A stretch of 64,000 nucleotides of DNA from Nitrosospira multiformis (GTDB lineage: Bacteria; Pseudomonadota; Gammaproteobacteria; Burkholderiales; Nitrosomonadaceae). This document shows, in pieces, positions 1-7,289 of this stretch; within the stretch, counting starts at the first letter, position 1, and every line of letters begins with the position of its first letter. Location of the stretch: the NCBI GenBank assembly GCA_017306155.1, contig JAFKJB010000015.1:1-64000 (forward strand). Direction: 5' to 3'. The translations under genes and the position numbers were made by a program. Under the pieces are notes generated by a model, which searched no databases, was not told where the DNA came from, and saw only the letters and a list, made by a program, of their open reading frames with translations.

Positions 1-131
1 GGCATCTGGTGGAAAACACCTTTGCCCGTTTGAAGCATTATCGGGCGGTAGCATCACGATTCGACAAGCTGAAGAGAAATTACGAAAGTGTAGTAGCCAT
101 GGCCTGTATGATCCTCTGGCTACCAATGTGA
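1..131 (+). pseudogene. IS5-family transposase, C-terminal remnant (cut by window edge)
   Basis: Reading the frame that starts at base 3 gives a 42-residue tail beginning [19 protein letters not shown] and ending in ILWLPM before a TGA at 129-131. The N-T-F-x-R-L-K and the basic Y-x-K-L-K-R-N-Y stretch are typical of the C-terminal end of IS5-group DDE transposases, where the catalytic Glu sits in the E-N-x-F motif. Only the 3' end is inside the window, so I cannot tell whether the upstream part is intact. No terminal inverted repeat is visible after the stop, and the stop lies right at the start of fabZ. This suggests a right end that was trimmed or fused to the fabZ region. Confidence 0.7.
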
Positions 132-148
132 AACGTCAACAGACCCTA

Positions 149-589
149 ATGGATATTCACGAAATTCTGAAGTACCTTCCTCACCGTTACCCCTTGCTCC
201 TCGTCGATCGCGTTCTCGCTTTCGAGCCGGGAAAGAGCCTTACCGCGCTCAAGAATGTAACGATCAATGAGCCTTTTTTTACAGGACACTTTCCTCATCA
301 TCCCGTCATGCCAGGGGTATTGGTGATCGAAGCGCTGGCGCAGGCTGCCGCTCTTCTGACGCTCAAGACAGCCAATGTGGAAGCGGACGAGAATTCCATC
401 TATTATTTCGTCGGCATCGATAATGCGCGCTTCAAGCGGCCGGTGGAACCGGGCGATCAGTTGATACTCAAGGCCACAGTTCTAAAGGAGAGGATCGGAA
501 TCTGGAAATATGCGGCACGGGCGGAAGTGGATGGCCGCGTTGCTGCCGAGGCCGAACTGATGTGTACCGTCAGGCCAAAAGAGACCTGA
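149..589 (+). CDS. fabZ: 3-hydroxyacyl-[acyl-carrier-protein] dehydratase FabZ
   Basis: FabZ removes water from (3R)-hydroxyacyl-ACP in the cytosolic type II fatty acid cycle. The 146-residue protein is a single hot-dog domain: [13 protein letters not shown] near the start, then [18 protein letters not shown], which carries the catalytic His, and VIEALAQ with the catalytic Glu. [18 protein letters not shown] follows. Length and motifs match the family. An upstream in-frame GTG at 128 would add seven residues and overlap the transposase stop; ATG 149 (MDIHEIL) fits family N-termini better, though neither has a good Shine-Dalgarno. In most Gram-negatives fabZ lies in lpxD-fabZ-lpxA-lpxB-rnhB. 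Here rnhB follows after 31 bp with lpxA and lpxB missing. Confidence 0.93.
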   Translation: MDIHEILKYLPHRYPLLLVDRVLAFEPGKSLTALKNVTINEPFFTGHFPHHPVMPGVLVIEALAQAAALLTLKTANVEADENSIYYFVGIDNARFKRPVEPGDQLILKATVLKERIGIWKYAARAEVDGRVAAEAELMCTVRPKET

Positions 590-620
590 AATACTTCCGG
601 AAGAGCGCGGGAGTTAACCC

Positions 621-1262
621 ATGTGCAGCGATGAATACCAGTGGATCTGCGGTGTGGATGAGGCAGGCAGGGGGCCGCTGGCAGGACCGGTGTTTGCCGC
701 CTGTGTGATACTCGATCCAGCTTCTCCTATAGAGGGCCTGGCAGATTCGAAAACGCTTACCGAGGGAAAGCGCAACAGCCTGACCCTTGCCATAAAGGCG
801 CATTCGATTGCCTGGGCTATCGGGTTCGCATCCGTCAGGGAAATCGACCGGCTGAATATACTGCAAGCAAGCCTGCTGGCAATGAAACGCGCGCTTGGGA
901 AATTGCAGGTGACGCCAGCGCGGGTATTGGTGGATGGAAACCACAGTCCCCGCCTGAAGTTTCCCGTGACTACCATCGTGAGGGGTGACAGCCTGGTGCC
1001 AGAAATTTCCGCTGCCTCGATCCTTGCCAAGACCGCTCGTGATGCCGAGATGATGGCCTTACACCGGCGTTTTCCCCGTTATGGCTTCGATCGGCATAAA
1101 GGATACTCCACGGAACAGCATCTTGCCGCGCTGAAAATTCACGGTGTCTCTATTGTGCACCGTCGCAGCTTTGCGCCGGTAAGGGAACTCATGACAAATG
1201 AAAAAGCCCTTGAAGTCATGAATAAATCCTGCCCTGAATCAGGCCTCTGTCAGGCCGATTGA
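621..1262 (+). CDS. rnhB: Ribonuclease HII
   Basis: RNase HII cuts the RNA strand of RNA-DNA hybrids and starts removal of ribonucleotides misincorporated in DNA. The 213-residue protein opens with [15 protein letters not shown], the family's metal-binding Asp-Glu motif. [11 protein letters not shown] follows, then the later acidic residue in VLVDGN, and the SILAKTARD and [12 protein letters not shown] segments. All expected motifs are present and length is normal. A GGGAG box seven bases before ATG 621 supports the start. It probably shares a transcript with fabZ. The C-terminal 20 residues ([13 protein letters not shown]) run past the usual end and look unconserved. Confidence 0.95.
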   Translation: MCSDEYQWICGVDEAGRGPLAGPVFAACVILDPASPIEGLADSKTLTEGKRNSLTLAIKAHSIAWAIGFASVREIDRLNILQASLLAMKRALGKLQVTPARVLVDGNHSPRLKFPVTTIVRGDSLVPEISAASILAKTARDAEMMALHRRFPRYGFDRHKGYSTEQHLAALKIHGVSIVHRRSFAPVRELMTNEKALEVMNKSCPESGLCQAD

Positions 1263-1452
1263 CACTGCTTGACCCTCTCCATTTTGGTCGACCTGGCCCG
1301 GCTCACAAAAAAGCCGTATTCCATTTCAGGATTGCGAATGCAATAATGAATGATTCTCCATGGAGGCATCGAGCCCGGGAGAGCATGGGCTCGTAGCATT
1401 TTTATCATTTCCTGAGGAAATTCCTGATAACCTAACCTGCAGGCTCAACGAT

Positions 1453-1941
1453 ATGCGAATTCAAAAAGGCACCGTGGTATCGCTCAATTATATCTTGTCT
1501 GATTCAACCGGTGAAATTCTGGAGAAATCCAATTTCCCCGTAAGCTACCTCCACGGTGGTTACAATGATGAAATGTTTCCGAAGGTGGAAGAGGAGTTGA
1601 ATCACAAGGAAGCAGGACATCGTTGCCTGGTCGTGATGGAACCGGAGGATGCCTTTGGCGAATATGACAGCGATCTCGTGCGGGTCGAGTCACGCAGCCG
1701 CTTTCCCGAGGATGTCGTGGTGGGCATGAAGTTCGAAGGGGGCGAGGAAGAGTCGGACAATGTCCGGATATATACAGTGACTGACATTGCCGAAGACAAG
1801 GTCGTGGTGGATGGCAATCATCCTTTGGCAGGGCAGTCGGTCCGGTTTGAATGCCAGATAACGGATGTGCGTCCCGCTACTGCCGAAGAACTGGCCCATG
1901 GCCATGCACATGGGCCGCATGGCCATGGTCATGAGCACTAA
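1453..1941 (+). CDS. slyD: SlyD-type FKBP peptidyl-prolyl cis-trans isomerase
   Basis: SlyD-like proteins are cytosolic proline isomerases with chaperone activity, and their His-rich tail binds nickel and other metals. The 162-residue product starts MRIQKGTVVSLNYIL, has the split FKBP fold (SYLHGG and PEDAFGEYD, with the insert-in-flap domain between), and ends in a His-Gly tail with nine His among its last 18 residues. That tail is the SlyD signature, although it lacks the Cys-rich stretch of the E. coli protein. An upstream in-frame ATG at 1360 would add 31 residues unlike any FKBP, so 1453 is preferred. It is convergent with mutS, 48 bp away. Confidence 0.9.
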   Translation: MRIQKGTVVSLNYILSDSTGEILEKSNFPVSYLHGGYNDEMFPKVEEELNHKEAGHRCLVVMEPEDAFGEYDSDLVRVESRSRFPEDVVVGMKFEGGEEESDNVRIYTVTDIAEDKVVVDGNHPLAGQSVRFECQITDVRPATAEELAHGHAHGPHGHGHEH

Positions 1942-1989
1942 GATGCGGGCCTCTGCCGGTAGAGATCGCCAATAGAGATATAAGTCGAG

Positions 1990-4683
1990 CTATTCTTCTT
2001 TCTCCGCCGCTTTCTTCAAGGCGTAGAGTTGATCCAGGGCCTGTTTCGGGCTCAAGTCGTCGGGCACGATGGTGCGCAGCAGTGCAAGCGCAGGATGCTC
2101 CGGCAGGTCGTCGTTTTTATCAACGGCCTCTTCTGGCATCCTGTCCTGCTTCCAGAAGAGGCTGTCCCTGGAGAACAAGTCCCCTTGCGGCTGGTTGCTC
2201 AACGCCTCCTGTTCAAGTTTCAGCAGGTATCCTCTCGCCGTTCTTATTACCGGGTCAGGCACCCCGGCCAATGCCGCCACCTGGAGGCCATAGCTCTGGC
2301 TGGCGGGGCCTTCGTTGACGGCGTGCAGGAACACGATATGATGTTTATGTTCCACGGCGCGCAGGTGCACATTGGCGACCTGCGCAAACCTTTCCGCGAG
2401 CCGTGTCAACTCGAAATAATGCGTGGCGAAGAGCGTATAGCTCCGGTTCTTTTCCAGCAGATAACGGGCAATTGCGAAAGCGAGCGCCAGCCCATCGAAC
2501 GTAGAGGTTCCCCGGCCTACTTCATCCATCAGCACCAGGCTTTGCGCAGTGGCGTTGTGCAGGATATTTGCCGCCTCGGTCATTTCCATCATGAAGGTGG
2601 AGCGTCCTCCAGCCAGATCGTCTGATGCGCCGATCCGCGTAAAAAGCTGATCCAGCGGCCCGATGAGCGCGCTCTTTGCCGGAACAAGGCTGCCGCAATG
2701 GGCAAGCAGTGCAATCAGGGCAACCTGGCGCATGTAGGTGGATTTCCCACCCATATTGGGCCCTGTAATGACGAGCATCTGCCGCCTGCCACCCATGCCG
2801 GCACCAAGCCGGACATCATTGGCGATGAAGCTGTCCACCTGTTTTTCAACTACCGGATGCCGACCTGACTGGATTTCGATAACGCTATCATCCGTAAAGG
2901 CGGGCAGCGTGTAATCAAGTGCCAGAGCGCGTTCGGCAAAGGTCGCAAGAACATCCAGTTCGGCGACGCAGCGTGCAATCTGCTGCAGAGGGTCGATATA
3001 CTGCGAGAGCATATCCAGCAGTTCGCCGTACAGCAGTTTCTCCCGCTCCAGTGCCCGGCTCTGCGCAGAAAGCGCCTTTTCCTCGAAAGCTTTGAGTTCA
3101 GGCGTAATATAACGCTCGGCATTCTTCAGCGTCTGCCTGCGACGATAGTCATCGGGGATTTTCTCGGCGTGCGCATGCGTTACTTCAATATAAAAACCAT
3201 GCAGGCGGTTGTATTCCACCTTCAGATTCGCAATACCGGTACGAGTCTTTTCCCGGGTTTCGAGTTGCAGCAGGAACTCGTCGCAATTGTCGTGTATCGC
3301 ACGCAGCTCATCCAGTTCGGCATCATAGCCATCGGCCATCACGCCGCCGGTACGCAGCATCACTTCCGGCTCTTCCTTCAGCGATTTCTCCAGCAGCGCA
3401 ACGAGGGCATTGTCTGGCGTCATCGAGTGGATGAGCGCCGCGACATGCACGTCAATGTCGCTGCCATCACTGCCGGCACTGCCTGTAGTGGCAGTGCCGG
3501 CAACGGCTCTGCTGACTGCCGGCAGCCGTTTCAGGCTGTCGCGCAGCCCGGATAAGTCGCGCGGCCTTGCCGACTTCAGCGCGATACGGGCAGTAATGCG
3601 CTCGATATCCGCCACGCGCTTCAGGCAGTCGCGCACCGAAAGGTAGGGTCCGATTCCGCCCTCGCCCGCCAGAAAGGATACGCCATCCAGCCGGTTCTGG
3701 ATCAGTTCGCGGTCGCGAAGCGGATGATGCAGCCAGTGCCGCAGCAGGCGACTGCCCATGTTGGTCGAACAGGTATCCAGCAGGGACAATAAAGTGGGCG
3801 CCGCCTCGCCCCGGATGGTTTCGGAAATCTCCAGATTGCGGCGGGTGGCGGCGTCCATGCGCAGATAAGTATCCTCCCGCTCAACCCGCAGCCCCTTGAT
3901 ATGTCCTATGCTGGCGCCCTGCGTCAGCCGGGCATAATCCAGCAGCGCGCTTGCAGCGCCGAGAGAAACATCCAGATCCTCGCAGCCGAAACCGGAAAGA
4001 TCATGAGTACCGAACTGCCGGGAGAGATTGCGCACGGCCGCGCCGCTATCGAACTGCCACGCCGGCAGATGCTTCACGCATAACTTCTCCTGCATCATCC
4101 TGTCGCTGATTTCGGCGAGGTTCAGCGATTCCGGCAAAAGAATCTCGGCAGGCTTCAGGCGTTCGAGCTCGCCTGCGAGATTGCTCACCGAGGTCTCCAT
4201 TACAGAAAATTGCCCCGCAGCAAGATTGAGCCACGCCAGTCCCAGGGTGGATTCACGCACGAGCAAGGCAAGCAGGACGTTGTCGCGCTTGTCCTCCAGG
4301 AGCGCGGCATCGGTCAGGGTGCCGGGGGTGATGATGCGTGTCACCTGGCGTTCTACCGGTCCTTTCGAGGTGGCAGGATCGCCCACCTGCTCGCAGATGA
4401 CGACCGGTTCGCCAAGCTTGACGAGCTTTGCCAGATACTGCTCCGCCGCATGGTAAGGCACACCCGCCATCTTGATCGGCTCACCTGCCGAGGTACCGCG
4501 ACGGGTCAGGGTGATGTCGAGCAGCTTCGCCGCCTTTTCCGCGTCCTCAAAGAACAGCTCGTAGAAATCCCCCATCCGGTAAAACATCAGCGTATCCGGA
4601 TGCTGTGCCTTGATGCGCAGGTATTGCTGCATCATGGGGGTGTGTTTTTCATTCCCGTGGGAAGCGGTTTCAGATATATTCAC
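1990..4683 (-). CDS. mutS: DNA mismatch repair protein MutS
   Basis: MutS recognises base mismatches and small loops and recruits MutL. The 897-residue protein has the mismatch-binding N-terminal domain with the Phe-x-Glu motif region in [14 protein letters not shown], then the connector, lever and clamp domains. The ATPase domain follows with Walker [14 protein letters not shown], Walker [16 protein letters not shown] and the downstream ATHYFELT. E. coli MutS is 853 residues. The extra length is partly an Ala/Gly/Ser/Thr-rich insert in the core domain ([15 protein letters not shown]), which coincides with a strong DNA inverted repeat. The start fits the E. coli N-terminus ([10 protein letters not shown]). 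Confidence 0.97.
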   Translation of the reverse strand: MNISETASHGNEKHTPMMQQYLRIKAQHPDTLMFYRMGDFYELFFEDAEKAAKLLDITLTRRGTSAGEPIKMAGVPYHAAEQYLAKLVKLGEPVVICEQVGDPATSKGPVERQVTRIITPGTLTDAALLEDKRDNVLLALLVRESTLGLAWLNLAAGQFSVMETSVSNLAGELERLKPAEILLPESLNLAEISDRMMQEKLCVKHLPAWQFDSGAAVRNLSRQFGTHDLSGFGCEDLDVSLGAASALLDYARLTQGASIGHIKGLRVEREDTYLRMDAATRRNLEISETIRGEAAPTLLSLLDTCSTNMGSRLLRHWLHHPLRDRELIQNRLDGVSFLAGEGGIGPYLSVRDCLKRVADIERITARIALKSARPRDLSGLRDSLKRLPAVSRAVAGTATTGSAGSDGSDIDVHVAALIHSMTPDNALVALLEKSLKEEPEVMLRTGGVMADGYDAELDELRAIHDNCDEFLLQLETREKTRTGIANLKVEYNRLHGFYIEVTHAHAEKIPDDYRRRQTLKNAERYITPELKAFEEKALSAQSRALEREKLLYGELLDMLSQYIDPLQQIARCVAELDVLATFAERALALDYTLPAFTDDSVIEIQSGRHPVVEKQVDSFIANDVRLGAGMGGRRQMLVITGPNMGGKSTYMRQVALIALLAHCGSLVPAKSALIGPLDQLFTRIGASDDLAGGRSTFMMEMTEAANILHNATAQSLVLMDEVGRGTSTFDGLALAFAIARYLLEKNRSYTLFATHYFELTRLAERFAQVANVHLRAVEHKHHIVFLHAVNEGPASQSYGLQVAALAGVPDPVIRTARGYLLKLEQEALSNQPQGDLFSRDSLFWKQDRMPEEAVDKNDDLPEHPALALLRTIVPDDLSPKQALDQLYALKKAAEKEE
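3471..3502. repeat. Perfect 13-bp inverted repeat inside mutS
   Basis: TGCCGGCACTGCC at 3471-3483 and its exact reverse complement at 3490-3502 are separated by six bases. It falls in the codons for the low-complexity Gly/Ser/Ala insert of MutS. It could form a stable hairpin in mRNA or be the scar of a small repetitive insertion. I see no second copy of the arm in the window. Confidence 0.8.
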
Positions 4684-4909
4684 ATCAGACGCCTACTTCG
4701 TTCATGTTGGCTCCAGCAAACTCTGTTGCTCTCTTTTGTCGTCATTCAGTCCCCTCAAGATTAGCTGCACAAATTGCGCCAATAGAAGTAAAATTATCCG
4801 ACCCACAACAACCATCCCGGGTTTCAATACGTATTGAAGCAAAGCGAACGTTAACCTTCGTCATGGGACTCGAGTTCCATGTAGGTCCATAGGTTCACAT
4901 AGGTAGACG

Positions 4910-5623
4910 CTAGCACAGCGACGCCTTCCAGACGGTGTGCGGTAGTGCTTGCCGGAGATGGGCATAAAGTACGCGATCCAAGGCGCGCGCAAACATCTTC
5001 AGCCCATTCAGATGCGCGATCACATCTGCACAGCTAATTCCCGGGAGGGACGCATTGTGTGCTAGAGCAGTTCTAAGGTTCCCAACTGACTCTAACCGAC
5101 CAACAACATCTCGCTTTGCCTCGCGATTTAGCACCCCCTTTGGATCGCCTATTCCTATGCGTCGTAATACACGTTCAATGTTCTTTGTTGATGGATATCC
5201 ATAGTCGCCGTGTATGTCATTTCCATCGAAGGGGGCAAGCGGTTTCGATTCATTAAGCAGGCAAACCATAGAAGAGGAAAACCAGTTTTCTATGGCACTC
5301 AATATGTCTGGCTCGCCTGTCCTAATAGAGAATTTAGCCGCGATACTCTGAAGGTTAAACTTCTCCACAACCAAGTGCGCTCGAAGTCGAGCTGGCAAAC
5401 GGGATGCATCTGCTGCCGCGCTGCTATAGGCAACCGCAATGCTACCAAGAACATCTACAAAGTAGTTTTCAACCTCAGCGTGAGCTAGAAATATGGCTGC
5501 TGCTATGGCATAGTCTCTGAGATCAGTAGAAACTCCCCTCTTATCAGCAATCTTCAATTTTTTCTTGATTTCGTCTAACTGAATCTCAAATCGTTTACGG
5601 CTAGAACTAATTGCATAAGGCAT
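4910..5623 (-). CDS. HEPN-domain protein (MAE_28990/MAE_18760-like), probable RNase of a two-gene module
   Basis: This 237-residue protein looks like an all-helical HEPN protein of the MAE_28990/MAE_18760 or RiboL-PSP type. The N-terminal half has AIAAAIFLAHAEVENYFVDV, the helix that in these families precedes the core. Near the C-terminus NLRTALAHNAS carries the Rx4H pattern (Arg-x4-His) that forms the metal-independent RNase site in HEPN nucleases. ATG 5623 lies two bases after the DUF262 stop and has a GGGGG box in front. A TTG at 5629 overlapping that stop is a less likely start. The tight spacing indicates translational coupling. Base composition is visibly AT-richer than the surrounding genes. 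Activity and partner role are inference. Confidence 0.7.
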   Translation of the reverse strand: MPYAISSSRKRFEIQLDEIKKKLKIADKRGVSTDLRDYAIAAAIFLAHAEVENYFVDVLGSIAVAYSSAAADASRLPARLRAHLVVEKFNLQSIAAKFSIRTGEPDILSAIENWFSSSMVCLLNESKPLAPFDGNDIHGDYGYPSTKNIERVLRRIGIGDPKGVLNREAKRDVVGRLESVGNLRTALAHNASLPGISCADVIAHLNGLKMFARALDRVLYAHLRQALPHTVWKASLC

Positions 5624-5625
5624 AC

Positions 5626-6729
5626 TCAACCCCCAAGTAATGCCTTCATCGCATTGACGCGGACCTTGACTTGGTTTTCATCACTGGTCGCAATACTAAT
5701 TGACTTGCGGAATGCTTCATCGCTCTTAATAAGTTCGACCAATCCTTGTTGAGCTTCTTTTTGAGTAAGATTCTTAAGTTTCCCATCCACTGTTAGTTGT
5801 TTGACAGCGAGCATTTCAGCGTCAAACAGCGCTGAATTAAATTTGCTATCAATAACCCCATTTTCATCAAAAATCTTGAACGCAAATGACCCGAACAATT
5901 TCTGAACTGAATTCAATGTTGAAATAAACGAATTCGCTAAGTGGATGGTGTGATCTGGAGAAATTTTCCGCAGACTCTCTGCGTACGAGTTGATGAAGCT
6001 TGCAAGCGGCTTTCTATAGGAAACATAATTTTCGGAGAGCGCCCAAAAGCGAAGAATCAACTCTTCTGCTTTCATCCGTTTGTCATCTTTGATATCGAGA
6101 ATGTTGGCGAACTTTGTGTCATTTGCTGTCTTCGTAGCGAGATTGATGAGATCCCCATAGTAGAGGCCGTGTCGAAGTTCTTGAGGAGTCAATTTCACGG
6201 CACCAGTGTTCAGACGCTCAAAGACATCAAACTTGACTTGCGGATGCGTATCCTTAAGGATGACGATGCAACGTAATGTCCTATTCCGAATATGCCTCTG
6301 AAACCGAGGGTCAAGTTGATAATATCTATTCCCTTCCAATTCTGGATACGCAGTCAAGCCCTTCAAGGCAAATTCGTTTCTGATAAATCTTCTGATGGAT
6401 GTTAGGCGTTGATTCCCGTCAATAACCGATAGTCTCTCGTCCGGCTCTTGGTTCAGATATATAACCGGGATCGGACACTGAATAATCAGCGACTCCATGA
6501 GGCGCGAAGCTTGCGATTCATTCCATACATATCGACGTTGAAATTCTGGAATGAATATGGCTTCCTCTTCCAAGCGCTCAACTATAGTATCCACAGTGAA
6601 ATCGTAAGTCTCGGTGTGCAGCTTCCGCTGTTCTGGGGGGATGCTTAGTATTCCTTCGGCAAAGTCTTGCTGCTCCAGAGTGCCAGGAAAGAGAAGGTCA
6701 GCAAGATTTGAAGTTGATTTTACAGACAT
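5626..6729 (-). CDS. DUF262 (GmrS/ParB-like) protein, probable defence-module component
   Basis: The 367-residue protein carries the DUF262 signature: IPEFQRRYVWNESQASRLMES, then VIDGNQRLTSI (the D-G-x-Q-R motif of the ParB/sulfiredoxin-like fold), then FDVFERLNTGAVKLTPQELR. DUF262 forms the N-terminal half of GmrSD type IV restriction enzymes and of BrxR/SspE-like defence proteins, where the D-G-Q-Q-R motif is linked to NTP hydrolysis or nicking. The C-terminal HNH (DUF1524) half of GmrSD is absent; the remaining C-terminal part is helical and unrecognised. A HEPN protein follows directly. ATG 6729 has an AAGG box five bases upstream. The pair sits between mutS and a glycosidase gene, as an accessory insert would. 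Confidence 0.8.
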   Translation of the reverse strand: MSVKSTSNLADLLFPGTLEQQDFAEGILSIPPEQRKLHTETYDFTVDTIVERLEEEAIFIPEFQRRYVWNESQASRLMESLIIQCPIPVIYLNQEPDERLSVIDGNQRLTSIRRFIRNEFALKGLTAYPELEGNRYYQLDPRFQRHIRNRTLRCIVILKDTHPQVKFDVFERLNTGAVKLTPQELRHGLYYGDLINLATKTANDTKFANILDIKDDKRMKAEELILRFWALSENYVSYRKPLASFINSYAESLRKISPDHTIHLANSFISTLNSVQKLFGSFAFKIFDENGVIDSKFNSALFDAEMLAVKQLTVDGKLKNLTQKEAQQGLVELIKSDEAFRKSISIATSDENQVKVRVNAMKALLGG

Positions 6730-6770
6730 AGATTCCTTGATTTGTTCTTACGCTTTCAATAACAAAACGA

Positions 6771-7178
6771 GTGCTTGAGAAAATTCTAGCTCAACCTTAT
6801 ATATTGGGTTTCATTTATAACGCACAATACTTCTTTTCCAACAGGTGGGTGGAAGTGGGGCAAATAGATAAACGGTTTGCATTGATTCGGGATGGGGAAC
6901 CTTGGTATGCAGCACTTATTACTGCAAGGGGTAGTACTTTTGCAACATACCGTATTTCTACAAGAGGCGAAACGCGGGACGCGCACATGCAATCTGAGCA
7001 CGTTTCTAATATCGAGACTGTTGTGCAACGTGTATTAAAGGAAGGAAAACGTATGCGATGCGCTCCAGAGAATGGTCCTGCTAGCTCTCTTGACCTTAAA
7101 AGCAAAGGTGTTAAAGGTTATTGGCTAGATCCAACTCTTGCCATTAAACTCGGTATCCCTACAAAAGAGCCCGTGTAG
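6771..7178 (+). CDS. Hypothetical protein, 135 residues, divergent from the DUF262 gene
   Basis: I do not recognise this protein. The frame opens at GTG 6771 with no clear ribosome-binding site. It contains mixed alpha/beta-looking sequence (RWVEVGQIDKRFALIRDGEP, AALITARGSTFATYRI) and ends GYWLDPTLAIKLGIPTKEPV. It has no signal peptide or membrane segment. Its start is only 42 bp from that of the DUF262 gene on the other strand, so the two share a control region. It has the same AT-rich character as the DUF262-HEPN pair, so it may belong to the same insert. Coding status is likely but not certain. Confidence 0.5.
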   Translation: MLEKILAQPYILGFIYNAQYFFSNRWVEVGQIDKRFALIRDGEPWYAALITARGSTFATYRISTRGETRDAHMQSEHVSNIETVVQRVLKEGKRMRCAPENGPASSLDLKSKGVKGYWLDPTLAIKLGIPTKEPV

Positions 7179-7289
7179 AGTTTTAGCTTTATTTTCGCCT
7201 AATAAGAAAAATATTAACAGAAACCCGAGCAAGTGTTTTAGACTGTTTAACAGTGGGATGGGACACCAGTATATTGGGAAGCTGGCATA

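Noticed and set aside
1360-1452. Longer SlyD start
   Set aside because: The 31 extra residues do not look like any FKBP and there is no better ribosome-binding site.
4684-7289. Flanking direct repeats that would mark the DUF262-HEPN insert as a mobile element
   Set aside because: I compared the intergenic sequence on both sides (4684-4909 and 7179-7289) and found no matching repeat, so no attachment sites are claimed.
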